Shown: positions 45,804 to 55,376 of the stretch, in pieces
Position numbering within the stretch: position 1 is the first letter of the stretch
Layout: every line of letters begins with the position of its first letter
Origin: Thermoproteota archaeon
GTDB taxonomy: Archaea; Thermoproteota; Methanomethylicia; Methanomethylicales; Methanomethylicaceae
Direction of reading: 5' to 3'
Length of the DNA: 64,000 bases
NCBI GenBank assembly: GCA_020832905.1
Contig: JAJHRG010000003.1
Location: forward strand, 62,001 to 126,000
Notes under the pieces: model-generated
Told to the model about the DNA's origin: nothing
What the model saw: the letters and a program-made list of their open reading frames with translations, nothing else
The model's database searches: none
Position numbers and translations under genes: made by a program

Positions 45804-46042
45804 ATTTTTTTAAATTATTATAATTTTATATAAATACTTTTGTCTATAATTTTATATTAATTTCTATTCAAAATCTCTTAGAAGTAATTGAAAAATAAGT
45901 TGAACATGTTATAAAGATAGACGCATTTATATCTACTGCAAAGAAAATAGGAAGAGTATATTATTATTTTTTATTCTTTTAAAATTTAAGCTAAATTATA
46001 AATTATATAAGTAGTCTTGTACCATTATAAGATAGAAATAAA

Positions 46043-47038
46043 ATGAATATAATTATCAAGACAAAAAGCTTAACCAAGCAATATGGACATATTTTAGCTG
46101 TTGATCATATAGATTTAGAAGTATTTGAAGGTGAAATTTTTGGATTATTAGGTCCTAATGGAGCTGGTAAAACAACAACAATACGTATGCTTACTGGACA
46201 AATAAAACCAACATTTGGTGAGGCTTGGATTGCTGGCTATGATATTATTCATGAATCTATAAAAGCAAAGGAATCTATAGGAGTTGTACCAGAAGTTTCT
46301 AATGTATATGATGAAATGAGTGCATGGGAAAATCTTATTTTTGCAGCTGAATTATATGATGTACCTAGAAGTGAAAGAAGTAAAAGAGCAATTGAACTTC
46401 TTAAATTCTTTGGACTTTATGAAAGAAAAGAAGATAAAGTAGCTAATTTTTCAAAAGGTATGAAAAGACGTTTAACAATAGCAACTGCTTTAATTCATAA
46501 GCCTAAAGTAATTTTTCTAGATGAGCCTACTACTGGTCTTGATGTTCAGAGTTCAAGAATGATTCGTATTCTTTTAAAGCAACTTAATAAAACTGGTGTA
46601 ACAATTTTTCTTACAACACATTATATTGAAGAAGCAGATCAACTTTGTCATCGTATTGCTATAATTAATAAAGGAAAAATAATTGCTTTAGGTAGTCCAG
46701 AAGAGCTTAAAACAAAAGCTGAAGAAGAACATATAATAGAAATATCCTTTAGTATATCTAAAGATGTAGAAGAATATGAAGATATAGAAAATCAATTAAA
46801 AAATTTAAATTATGTAAATAGTATTTCAAGAATTGGAGATAAATTTAGACTTTATGTTGAAAATACTTCTGAAGCTATTCCAATAATTATTGATTTTTGT
46901 AGAAAGAATAATCTTAAAATAATTTCTATTAATACCTTAAAACCAAGTCTAGAAGATGCTTTTGTCAAAATTACAGGTTTAAGTCCAGAAATTATGAAAA
47001 TTGAAAAAGAAACTAAAAAGAGGGTTAGTCTTGGCTAA
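46043..47038 (+). CDS. ABC transporter ATP-binding protein (DrrA/ABC-2 type)
   Basis: 331 residues. Walker A GPNGAGKTT near residue 39, signature FSKGMKRR in the form NFSKGMKRRLTIA, Walker B VIFLDEPTTGLD and the H-loop TTHYIEEADQL are intact. A C-terminal extension of about 100 residues (EEHIIEISFSI onward) is typical of DrrA-like exporters. It drives the permease encoded by the next gene, which starts before this gene ends. The gap of about 240 bp upstream is AT-rich with a TATA-like ATATAAG near 46003. Confidence 0.92.
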   Translation: MNIIIKTKSLTKQYGHILAVDHIDLEVFEGEIFGLLGPNGAGKTTTIRMLTGQIKPTFGEAWIAGYDIIHESIKAKESIGVVPEVSNVYDEMSAWENLIFAAELYDVPRSERSKRAIELLKFFGLYERKEDKVANFSKGMKRRLTIATALIHKPKVIFLDEPTTGLDVQSSRMIRILLKQLNKTGVTIFLTTHYIEEADQLCHRIAIINKGKIIALGSPEELKTKAEEEHIIEISFSISKDVEEYEDIENQLKNLNYVNSISRIGDKFRLYVENTSEAIPIIIDFCRKNNLKIISINTLKPSLEDAFVKITGLSPEIMKIEKETKKRVSLG

Positions 47039-47774
47039 AACATGGATAAAAAGTCTAATTAAAGCATTTTATATAGCAAAAAAAGATGCTAAGGTTTATT
47101 ACTTTAAAGCACCAAATTTTACCTATGGATTATTAATGCCATTTGCATTATTTATTGCATTTTCACTTTCTGGACAAATAAATCCCTTACTAATTATCCC
47201 TGGATTAATATCTCTTGTAATTTTATTTGGAACAACATCAATTGAAGCAGTAGCAGTAGTTCTTGAAAAGCAAACTGGTACTATTGAAAGATTACTTATA
47301 GCACCTATTTCATTTTTTACAATAGTTCTTGGAAAAGCTTTAGCAGGTTTATTCTTTGGATTAATTCTTTCAATTATAATTCTTATTCCATCAGCTATTA
47401 TTTCTGGAATATCTATAGCAAATCCCTTATTAGTCCTTATAGCAATTATAATTTCTTCATTAACTTTTTCAACACTTGGAGTTTTAGTTTCTGCTTATGC
47501 AAAATGGGTTCCTGAAGCTCAAATGCTTTCTAATTTTTTAAGATTTCCAATGGCATTTATTTGTGGAGTATTTTTACCAATAGAAAACATGCCAATTCAA
47601 CTTGTAATTATAGCTCGTTTCTTACCTCTTACTTATTCTGTTGAAGCATTAAGAATTTCAGTAGGTAATTCAATATCAATATTTACTTATCTAATAGATA
47701 TTGTAGCTTTAATTTTATTTTCCTTTATATTTTTAATTATTGGATCAAAAATACTTCAAAAAAGACTTGAATAA
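47031..47774 (+). CDS. ABC-2 type transporter permease
   Basis: About 247 residues with six hydrophobic segments; the conserved ABC-2 region near PRAFPICGVFLPIEN is represented by FPMAFICGVFLPIENMP (residues about 170-186). TTG at 47031 is the probable start, with GAGGG six bases upstream; it overlaps the ATPase gene by 8 nt. The pair probably exports a lipid, drug or peptide. Substrate unknown. Confidence 0.88.
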   Translation: MAKTWIKSLIKAFYIAKKDAKVYYFKAPNFTYGLLMPFALFIAFSLSGQINPLLIIPGLISLVILFGTTSIEAVAVVLEKQTGTIERLLIAPISFFTIVLGKALAGLFFGLILSIIILIPSAIISGISIANPLLVLIAIIISSLTFSTLGVLVSAYAKWVPEAQMLSNFLRFPMAFICGVFLPIENMPIQLVIIARFLPLTYSVEALRISVGNSISIFTYLIDIVALILFSFIFLIIGSKILQKRLE

Positions 47775-47874
47775 TTGCTTATAAATTTTAATAATTTCCA
47801 TATTATTTTTTTAAATTTTACTAAAAGTTTAAAAGAGAAATAAATATTGGAACTTACAGAAAAGAGGGCAAAAT

Positions 47875-49302
47875 ATGGAAAGAGTACCTTCAGGTATTTA
47901 TGGATTAGATGAAGTAATTGAAGGTGGTTTTCCTAAGGGAAGTCTAATTATAGTTGCTGGAAATCCTGGTACTGGTAAAACAGTTTTTTCAGCACAATTT
48001 ATTTATCGTGGAGCTCTTGATTATAATGAAAAAGGTATTTATGTTACTTTTGTAGAAGGAAGAAATGATCTTATTAATTATCTTCGTAGATTTGATATGG
48101 ATTTTGAAGATCTTGAAAAGAAAGGAATGATTAAAATTCTTGATATGCTAACTGTAAAAGAAGAATCTATTTCAGATGTAATAAATATGATTATAGGCGA
48201 GGTTTTATCTTTTAATGCTAAGCGACTTGTAATAGATTCTTTTTCAGTTTTAGCTCAAGCATTTAAGGAAAAAATTGAAGCAAGAATAATTCTTCATTCA
48301 ATATTAGGAAAAATTGTTAAATCAACTAATTGTACAACAATTTTAATAATAGAAATACCATATGGTCAAGAAAGTATGGGATTAGGAATAGAAGAATTCA
48401 TAGCTGATGGAATTTTCCTACTCAAAAGGGGAAAAAATAGAGTGATTCGTGAACTTGAAATATTAAAACTAAGAGGTACAAGAATTCATCAAACAAAATA
48501 TTACTTTACATTAGAAGGAGGTTTTCATATATTACCTACTTTTAAGATAATAAAATCTAATAATACTAATAAATGGAGTCCTATTCCAGATTCTGAGACT
48601 CATTTTTCAACAGGAAATGAAGATCTTGATAAAGTATTAGATGGAGGATTTGAAAGAGGATCATATGTAATACTTGAAGCAGATTTAAATGTACCTATTG
48701 AAGCAATTCGTCTTTTTGAATTACCTCTTATATTAAACTTTTTATCACAAAAGAGAGGTGTAGCTATTTTACCTGAAGGAGGATCTAGTGCTAGTGAAAT
48801 TGTAAAAATGCTAGAACCATTTATTGGACTAGATATTATAAAGAAATATTTGAGAATTTATGAAGATATAAAACCATCAGTAGAACAATTTGCACCTTAT
48901 ATTGCATTAATGAGAGGAGGAGCAGCAAATCTTGAAAGAGATGCTGCTGCATGGGCTCAAGTTCAAATAAATTTAAGAGAATTTACTAAGCAACCTATTT
49001 TAATAGTTGTTGGTTATGATACATATGAAAGTAAATATGCAGAAGTTCCTGAAAGACTTTTTAGTGAATTAGGAACACAAGTTGCAGAATGTAAAGCACA
49101 AGGAAATTTAACATTTGCTATTGCAAAACCTGGATTACGCATAACTCAAAGAGTATTAAATATGGTTGATAAGCACTTAAGATTAATAGAGAAAAATGGT
49201 TATGTTTTCTTCTATGGTGTTAAGCCAAGAACTGGATTATATCATGTTAGTTGTCATCCAGTTAAAGGATGGCCATGCTTAAAATTAACACCAATAGTTT
49301 AA
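47875..49302 (+). CDS. KaiC-like RecA-family protein with degenerate second domain
   Basis: 475 residues. Domain 1 (residues 1 to about 225) is a KaiC/RadA-type ATPase with GNPGTGKT at 29-36 and Walker B LVIDSF near residue 121. Domain 2 (about 240-475) starts with STGNEDLDKVLDGGF but has LEADLNVPIEA where a Walker A would be, so it cannot bind ATP normally. Such archaeal KaiC-like proteins are thought to act in signalling, often with histidine kinases or pili/flagella. GAGGG precedes the ATG. It ends 2 bp before the convergent flavoprotein gene. Confidence 0.88.
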   Translation: MERVPSGIYGLDEVIEGGFPKGSLIIVAGNPGTGKTVFSAQFIYRGALDYNEKGIYVTFVEGRNDLINYLRRFDMDFEDLEKKGMIKILDMLTVKEESISDVINMIIGEVLSFNAKRLVIDSFSVLAQAFKEKIEARIILHSILGKIVKSTNCTTILIIEIPYGQESMGLGIEEFIADGIFLLKRGKNRVIRELEILKLRGTRIHQTKYYFTLEGGFHILPTFKIIKSNNTNKWSPIPDSETHFSTGNEDLDKVLDGGFERGSYVILEADLNVPIEAIRLFELPLILNFLSQKRGVAILPEGGSSASEIVKMLEPFIGLDIIKKYLRIYEDIKPSVEQFAPYIALMRGGAANLERDAAAWAQVQINLREFTKQPILIVVGYDTYESKYAEVPERLFSELGTQVAECKAQGNLTFAIAKPGLRITQRVLNMVDKHLRLIEKNGYVFFYGVKPRTGLYHVSCHPVKGWPCLKLTPIV

Positions 49303-49304
49303 AA

Positions 49305-49715
49305 TTATACTATTCTTTTTCCAGCATCAGGACTAGCACTTTGATTCCAAACTTCTTTTGGTTCAAGAATCCAAATACCTTTTGCTAAAAGACCAATTCT
49401 TTTGAGTTCAGCATTTATTTTATCTAACATTTCACCATAAGTCTGATAATCCTTTATTTCTGCTATTATTTCATATGAATTTCTTTCTTTTGTAATAAGA
49501 ATAGAAACAGACTCTCCTTTCTTCTTCATATTTTCAAGATTATTATGTGTTTTTTTCATTAGTATTGTTCCAAATACAATCATATCAGGCTTTGGTGCCA
49601 TCATACTACCTACACAAATCATGTGAATTCTTCCTTCTGGTGTTTTAGTTCCAAGAACTTTAATTGATTTTGGATCATTAATAATTTTAATTATTTCTTC
49701 TGGTAATAAAACCAT
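49305..49715 (-). CDS. Pyridoxamine 5'-phosphate oxidase-like FMN-binding protein
   Basis: 136 residues with a split-barrel pattern: PEEIIKIINDPKSIKVLGT, IHMICVGSMMAPKPDMIVFG, KKTHNNLENMKKKGESVSILI and the late IWILEPKEVW. This family binds FMN or F420 and includes small oxidoreductases of unknown substrate. Single gene, 90 bp from the divergent acyl-CoA synthetase gene. Confidence 0.8.
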   Translation of the reverse strand: MVLLPEEIIKIINDPKSIKVLGTKTPEGRIHMICVGSMMAPKPDMIVFGTILMKKTHNNLENMKKKGESVSILITKERNSYEIIAEIKDYQTYGEMLDKINAELKRIGLLAKGIWILEPKEVWNQSASPDAGKRIV

Positions 49716-49804
49716 AGTAAATTACAAATTATTGTCTCTTTTTATTAATAAATTTTCTACAAAAATTATTTAAATTTATTAATAATATAACAAAATGATT
49801 TAAA

Positions 49805-51181
49805 ATGAATGAAATTAATGCTTTATTTCATCCTCATAGTATTGCAATTATAGGTGCTTCTAGTAATCCAAAGAAAATTGGCTATCAAATTTTAAGTAAT
49901 ATTATTTCAAGTGGTTATGAAGGTAAAATATATCCAGTTAATCCTGAAGCAAAGGAAATTCTTGGCATTAAAGCATATCCATCTATTAAAGAAATAAATG
50001 ATGATATAGATTTAGCTATTATTGCTATTCCTGCTCCTTATGTTCCAAGTGTTTTAGAAGAATGTGGAATTAAAAAAGTAAAAGTAGTAATTGTAATAAG
50101 CTCTGGATTTAAGGAAATTGGAAATATTGCCTTAGAAAATGAATTATTATCTATAGCAAAAAAGTATGGAATGAGAATACTTGGTCCAAATGTATTTGGA
50201 ATATATTGTGCTTCTTCTAAATTAAATGCAACATTTGGTCCTAAATTAGTTTATCCTGGAAAAATTGCTCTTATAACTCAAAGTGGAGCACTTGGAATTG
50301 CTCTTATGGGATGGACAAATATGAATAAAATAGGTTTATCAGCAGTAGTAAGCATAGGAAATAGATTAGATATTGATGAATCTGATATTCTTGATTATCT
50401 TTCATTAGATAATGAAACTAAGGTAATAATAATATATATGGAAGGAGTAAAAGATGGAAGAAAGCTAATGAAATCTCTTTATAATATAAATAAACCTGTT
50501 ATTATTATAAAGTCTGGAAGAAGTAAAATAGGATCAATTGCAGCTTCTTCTCATACAGGTTCTTTAGTAGGTAGTGATATTGTATATACTACAGCATTTA
50601 AGCAATGTGGAGCTTTAAGAGCTTATGATGTATTACAAGCATTTGATTGGGCAAAAGTAATGAGTATGCAACCTCCTCCTATAAATGATGAAGCAATAAT
50701 AATAACTAATGGAGGAGGAATTGGTGTAATGGCTGCTGATGCATGTGAAGAATATGGAGTAAAACTATCTATATTACCAGAAGATCTTCAATATCAATTT
50801 AAAAAAATAATACCTTTCTTTGGAAATGCAAAAAATCCTATAGATTTAACAGGTCAAGCAAATGAAGAAGATTATTATAAAGCATTAGAAATAGCATTAA
50901 AAGATGATAGAATAGGTTCAATAATTTTACTTTACTGTCAAACTGCAATTACTAATCCTTTAAAAATAGCAGAATCAATTATTAATGCATGTAGTGATAT
51001 TAATAAAACAATTGTTACATGTTTTATAGGTGATATAGAATGTGAAAATGCTATGAAAAAACTTGAGGAAAATTCTATACCAACATACCCTATACCAGAA
51101 AGAGCAGTTTCTTCATTAGCAGCATATTATAAATGGTTAAAATATAAAAAAAGAAAAATTAATCCCACCATTTCTTTTTAA
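49805..51181 (+). CDS. Acyl-CoA synthetase (ADP-forming) alpha subunit
   Basis: 458 residues. An N-terminal CoA-binding domain (HPHSIAIIGASSNPKKIGYQIL) is followed by two succinyl-CoA-synthetase-like domains with TQSGALGIALMGW and the phosphohistidine segment AASSHTGSLVGSD near residue 250. It converts acyl-CoA plus ADP and phosphate to acid, CoA and ATP, conserving energy. The ATP-grasp beta subunit needed for activity is not in this window. It overlaps the next convergent gene by 23 nt. Confidence 0.92.
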   Translation: MNEINALFHPHSIAIIGASSNPKKIGYQILSNIISSGYEGKIYPVNPEAKEILGIKAYPSIKEINDDIDLAIIAIPAPYVPSVLEECGIKKVKVVIVISSGFKEIGNIALENELLSIAKKYGMRILGPNVFGIYCASSKLNATFGPKLVYPGKIALITQSGALGIALMGWTNMNKIGLSAVVSIGNRLDIDESDILDYLSLDNETKVIIIYMEGVKDGRKLMKSLYNINKPVIIIKSGRSKIGSIAASSHTGSLVGSDIVYTTAFKQCGALRAYDVLQAFDWAKVMSMQPPPINDEAIIITNGGGIGVMAADACEEYGVKLSILPEDLQYQFKKIIPFFGNAKNPIDLTGQANEEDYYKALEIALKDDRIGSIILLYCQTAITNPLKIAESIINACSDINKTIVTCFIGDIECENAMKKLEENSIPTYPIPERAVSSLAAYYKWLKYKKRKINPTISF

Positions 51182-51770
51182 TTGGCATAGCAATTATTTC
51201 TCTTATTTCTAATCTCTTTTCTTTATCCTTAGAGAATACTGTTCCTGAATATGTAGATCTTAGAACAATAGCAGTATCTGCTCCTCTTCCACTTCCTCCT
51301 ACTCCTATAACATCTTTAAATGGCTCTAAAATACCATGCTCTACAGCAATAATTACAACTTCAACTGCTACTTTCATACCTTGTCCAAATGCATAAAGAG
51401 TATCCTTAAAAATTGTTTCTGGAGTTGGAAAGTTATAATTAGAAAGCTCATAAATATTTCCATGTAATATATATGGAGTTCTATCAATAACAATTACTCC
51501 CATTTTTTCAAGTTCTTCTTTTATCTTAGGATCCATACATGGATATTCATAACCCCATTCTCTTCTATAAGCACTTTCAGATACACATATTATTCTTGTA
51601 TTTCTTATTGCATTAGCAAATTTTAATGCTGTTTTACCTGATGTACTTGCTACAACAATATCTTTTCTTCCATTCTTTTCAATATATTTCTTTACAGCTT
51701 CTATGACAAAATCAGTATTTTGCTCTCCTGGCTCTTGAAAATAATAAACTTCTCCAATTTTATAACTCAT
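51159..51770 (-). CDS. Stand-alone pyruvate kinase C-terminal-like domain protein
   Basis: 203 residues. The whole protein fits the pyruvate kinase alpha/beta (C-terminal) domain alone: VVASTSGKTALKFANAI near residue 40-56, TRIICVSES, then GVGGSGRGADTAIVLRS near residue 160. The catalytic barrel of pyruvate kinase is missing. Such archaeal proteins are widespread and of unknown function; a ligand-binding or regulatory role is likely. Confidence 0.8.
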   Translation of the reverse strand: MSYKIGEVYYFQEPGEQNTDFVIEAVKKYIEKNGRKDIVVASTSGKTALKFANAIRNTRIICVSESAYRREWGYEYPCMDPKIKEELEKMGVIVIDRTPYILHGNIYELSNYNFPTPETIFKDTLYAFGQGMKVAVEVVIIAVEHGILEPFKDVIGVGGSGRGADTAIVLRSTYSGTVFSKDKEKRLEIREIIAMPIKKKWWD

Positions 51771-51791
51771 AAATAAATTATTATTTTTCAG

Positions 51792-53891
51792 CTATTTAAA
51801 CAATAAAGAATTAGTAACAACAGATATAGAACTTAAGGACATGGCTATAGCAGCAATTTCAGGTCTTAAAGTAATAGGATAAAATAGTCCTGCAGCTATT
51901 GGAATTGCAATTATATTATAAATTAAAGCCCATAATATATTTTCCTTTATTTTTTTCATCATTTTTTTACTAATATCAATTGTTTTCTTAATGATTCTCA
52001 AATCATTTCTTAATATTATTATATCACCTGCTTCTTTAGCAATATCTGTTCCACTTCCTATGGCAACTCCTACATCTGATTGTATAAGAGCTGGAGCATC
52101 ATTAATTCCATCTCCAATCATCATTACTTTTTCACCTTTTGATTGTAATTCTGATATTATTTTCATCTTTTCATTAGGCTTTACATTTGCAAAGTAATTT
52201 ATTTTAAGCTTATTAGCAATTGCCTTAGCAACTCTTTCATTATCTCCTGTAATCATTATTAATTTATAATTTCTCAACATATCAATTACTTCAATTGCAT
52301 CTGATTTTATCTCATCCATTATTCCTATTGCTCCAAGAACTTTTCCATCATAACTTAAAATTATTGTACTCATTCCTTCTTCTTCCATTTCCATTACTTT
52401 ATTAAAGAAATTACCTAATTTTTCATTATTAATTAATTTAGTAATTAATTCTTTACTTCCAATAATTACTTCTTTTCCATTAATTTTTCCTTTTAATCCC
52501 ATACCTGGTATTTCTTCAAAATCTTCAACATCATAAAGTCTCATTCCTTTTGCTTTTTCTAATATAGCTTGTGATAAAGGATGTAAGGAATTTTTCTCAA
52601 TAGATGCAGCTATTCTAATAATTTCTTCTTCACTTATTTCTTCATTTTTTAATATTTTTACAACTTTTGGCTTTCCTTCAGTTAATGTTCCTGTCTTATC
52701 AAAAACTATTGTTGTAATTTTTTCTATTTTTTCCAATACTTCTCCTCCTTTTATAATAATTCCCATTTCTGTAGACTTTCCAAAACCTACTATAATAGCT
52801 ATTGGAGTTGCAAGACCAAGAGCACATGGACATGCAATTACTAATACAGAAGCCATAGTAATTAAAGAAAATTCTAAACTTTTTCCATTTATAATCCAAT
52901 ATATGAAAGTTAAAATAGCAATAGAGATTACTATTGGAACAAAATAAGAAGTAACTCTATCAATAATTCTCTGAATTCTTGGTTTTCTTATTTGTGCTTC
53001 TTCTATTAGTTTTACTATTTGAGAAATAAAAGATTCTTCTCCAGTTTTGTTTACCATTACTTTAATAATACCACTAATATTTAATGTACCACTTATTACT
53101 TCATCTCCTTTTTTCTTTTCAACTGGAATACTTTCACCAGTCACTATAGATTCATTAACTAATGATCTTCCTTCTACTATAATACCATCTAGTGGAATTA
53201 CTTCTCCTGGCTTAATTAATATAATATCTCCTTTTTTTACTTGATTTATAGGAATTTTTTCTTCTTTATTTGCTAAAATTACATATTTTGGTTGAAGTTC
53301 CATTATTTTCTTTATTGTACTTACTGCTTTACTTTTTGTTTTTTCTTCTAAATATCTTCCAATTAATATAAAAGTAATTAACATTGATGAAGCTTCATAA
53401 TAAACTTCTCCTATTCTATAAAATGTATTAAATAAACTCAAAATATATGCTGAAGAAAATCCAATACTTACAAGTGCATTCATATCAGTATATTTATTCT
53501 TAATAGCTTTATATGCGCCAATATAAAATTCACTTCCTCCAACAATTATTACAGGTGTTGATAATAAGAATAAAACATAATTTTTTAAATCAAAATTAAT
53601 AAACATATTTATAATAAATACTGGAATTGATAATATTAAGCAAAATATTAATTTGAATAATTTATTTTGTTTTTTATCTATTGCTTTTGGTTTATATCCT
53701 AATTCTTTTATTATTTTTTCTAATTCTTTTTTATTTAAAATATTATCATCATAATCAATTACTACAGTTTTTGTTGCTAAATTTGCACTTACATAGTATA
53801 TACCAGGAATTTTTCCAATTCCCTTTTCAATTCTATTTACACATGATGCACATTTCATATCCTCAATATAGAATACTTCTCTTTGTTTCAT
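51792..53891 (-). CDS. copA: Copper-translocating P-type ATPase CopA
   Basis: 699 residues. One N-terminal heavy-metal domain with CASC at 14-17, the actuator GESIPVEKK loop, the CPC-containing VIACPCALGLATP in transmembrane helix 6, DKTGTLTEGKPK at the phosphorylation site, the HPLSQAI histidine of the nucleotide domain and MIGDGINDAPALI are intact. It exports Cu(I) across the cell membrane. Only one HMA domain is present. The 5' end overlaps the upstream cyclo-ligase-like gene by 29 nt; the ATG at 53858 would remove the first strand of the HMA domain and is less likely. Confidence 0.95.
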   Translation of the reverse strand: MKQREVFYIEDMKCASCVNRIEKGIGKIPGIYYVSANLATKTVVIDYDDNILNKKELEKIIKELGYKPKAIDKKQNKLFKLIFCLILSIPVFIINMFINFDLKNYVLFLLSTPVIIVGGSEFYIGAYKAIKNKYTDMNALVSIGFSSAYILSLFNTFYRIGEVYYEASSMLITFILIGRYLEEKTKSKAVSTIKKIMELQPKYVILANKEEKIPINQVKKGDIILIKPGEVIPLDGIIVEGRSLVNESIVTGESIPVEKKKGDEVISGTLNISGIIKVMVNKTGEESFISQIVKLIEEAQIRKPRIQRIIDRVTSYFVPIVISIAILTFIYWIINGKSLEFSLITMASVLVIACPCALGLATPIAIIVGFGKSTEMGIIIKGGEVLEKIEKITTIVFDKTGTLTEGKPKVVKILKNEEISEEEIIRIAASIEKNSLHPLSQAILEKAKGMRLYDVEDFEEIPGMGLKGKINGKEVIIGSKELITKLINNEKLGNFFNKVMEMEEEGMSTIILSYDGKVLGAIGIMDEIKSDAIEVIDMLRNYKLIMITGDNERVAKAIANKLKINYFANVKPNEKMKIISELQSKGEKVMMIGDGINDAPALIQSDVGVAIGSGTDIAKEAGDIIILRNDLRIIKKTIDISKKMMKKIKENILWALIYNIIAIPIAAGLFYPITLRPEIAAIAMSLSSISVVTNSLLFK

Positions 53892-54507
53892 TTCTATCAG
53901 CCCATATAATTCTTGTTGGTGTTAATATTACATCCATAGGTACATCCCATTCATCTACTGGTACATAATCTACTACTTGAATATCATGAACTGAAGTAAT
54001 TTTTATTAAATTCTTATTCATATAATTCTTCCACATTTTATATTCTATATCTGAAAATCCTTTTCCTTTTCCTAATCTATATCCTTTTGGTGTTACTGCA
54101 ACTGAACCTGCAATAAATAAATCAATTTCATAATCTCCTGGTTTTACAGGTTTTCCTTTTTCTAAAATTCCCTTTATTGTAGAATCATAATATGGATTAC
54201 TTGATTTTTCTATTAGCATAAAACCTTTTGATAATCTAGGTGTTGCTACAATTAGTAATTTTTCATCTCTTAATATAATTTCTCTTATTGGTCTTTGAGG
54301 AGAATCAGGATTACAAAGAATTACTTTTGAATTTAAATATTCTTTTAATAATCTTATTTTTTCTGCAGCTTTATCTGCACCCTTAAAATTAGGTATTCTC
54401 CCGTATATTGGAAATGGAGGAAGTGCTATTTTCTTCTCTATCATTTCCTTCCATATTTTCTTTCTTATTTCCTCCTTTGTTAAATAATTCTTTTCTTCTT
54501 GCTTCAA
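53863..54507 (-). CDS. 5-Formyltetrahydrofolate cyclo-ligase-like protein
   Basis: 214 residues starting from TTG at 54507. TKEEIRKKIWKEMIEKKI and IYGRIPNFKGAD match the N terminus of the archaeal MTHFS-like group, and RLGKGKGFSDIEYKMW near residue 143 corresponds to the MTHFS GxGxGxYD loop. Archaea of this group are thought to use the fold for folate- or methanopterin-type cofactors or thiamine-related chemistry. Its first 119 nt overlap the UPF0282 gene upstream and its end overlaps copA by 29 nt, so coupling is tight. Confidence 0.82.
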   Translation of the reverse strand: MKQEEKNYLTKEEIRKKIWKEMIEKKIALPPFPIYGRIPNFKGADKAAEKIRLLKEYLNSKVILCNPDSPQRPIREIILRDEKLLIVATPRLSKGFMLIEKSSNPYYDSTIKGILEKGKPVKPGDYEIDLFIAGSVAVTPKGYRLGKGKGFSDIEYKMWKNYMNKNLIKITSVHDIQVVDYVPVDEWDVPMDVILTPTRIIWADRNETKRSILY

Positions 54508-55333
54508 GAATATCTACTTCCAATCCCATATATTCTGCAGCAGTTAATATTTTTGCTTTTGGATATTTTTCTCTTAAGTTCTTAAAAATATAAATATAAT
54601 TTCTATCTCTTAGCATATGATGATCTAATATTATTTCTTCAATACCACTTTCTATTAATTTTTCAATATTTTTTAATGAAGCATCTAAATTCTCATAAGA
54701 ATATCTATAACCAAGCATATAAATCATTGGTCCATCTATTATAGCAATTCTTGGTTTATTTTTTAATAGAAATTCTACTTGATCTTCAAATATTGGTCCT
54801 TGAACATCTGATGTATGAATTACTTTATCTCCATCCTCATCAATCATTACTTCAATAACATAACCTAGTAAATCACTAGCACCATGAAAAACTGCTTTTG
54901 AAAATTCTATTTTTACACCTTCAATATTAAAGACTTTATTATCTGCTATTTCTAAGCTTTTTGCTCTTTGTTTTATTATACCTAGAAATAATGGAGCTCT
55001 AAAATCTTTTTGACTTTTATTTATATTATTTTCAGGATCTTTTACCATAACTATTTTATTATTATAAATATCAAGAGGAATTAAATCTCCTAAATCATGA
55101 TGATCATAATGATAATGTGTTATAATAATAACATCAGCATTTAGTGCTTTTTCTGTTATTTTTTTAGCAAGTTGATTTAATCTTTCAATTTCAATTTCAT
55201 GTGGAGGTAATCCAAATCTTCTTGGTGCTAAAGCTGCACTAGGATCTATTATAATTCTAAGACTTTTTGTTTCTATATATGTACACATTGATCTTACTCC
55301 CATGCTATCAAAAGCAATCAATTCTACTTTCAT
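54389..55333 (-). CDS. UPF0282 family metallo-beta-lactamase-fold protein
   Basis: 314 residues. It shows an MBL-type metal site THYHYDHHD near residue 76, AVFHGASD, VIHTSDVQGP, and LDHHMLRDRNY near residue 238, as in UPF0282 proteins, which are archaeal hydrolases of unknown substrate. Expected family sequence seems to end near EARRKELF (about residue 278); the remaining 36 residues are rich in N, E and S and are read through the start of the next gene in another frame, so the natural stop may have been lost. Confidence 0.82.
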   Translation of the reverse strand: MKVELIAFDSMGVRSMCTYIETKSLRIIIDPSAALAPRRFGLPPHEIEIERLNQLAKKITEKALNADVIIITHYHYDHHDLGDLIPLDIYNNKIVMVKDPENNINKSQKDFRAPLFLGIIKQRAKSLEIADNKVFNIEGVKIEFSKAVFHGASDLLGYVIEVMIDEDGDKVIHTSDVQGPIFEDQVEFLLKNKPRIAIIDGPMIYMLGYRYSYENLDASLKNIEKLIESGIEEIILDHHMLRDRNYIYIFKNLREKYPKAKILTAAEYMGLEVDILEARRKELFNKGGNKKENMEGNDREENSTSSISNIRENT

Positions 55334-55376
55334 ACAGAATTAAGAATTTTAATAGGAATAGATTAATTTTTTTAAT

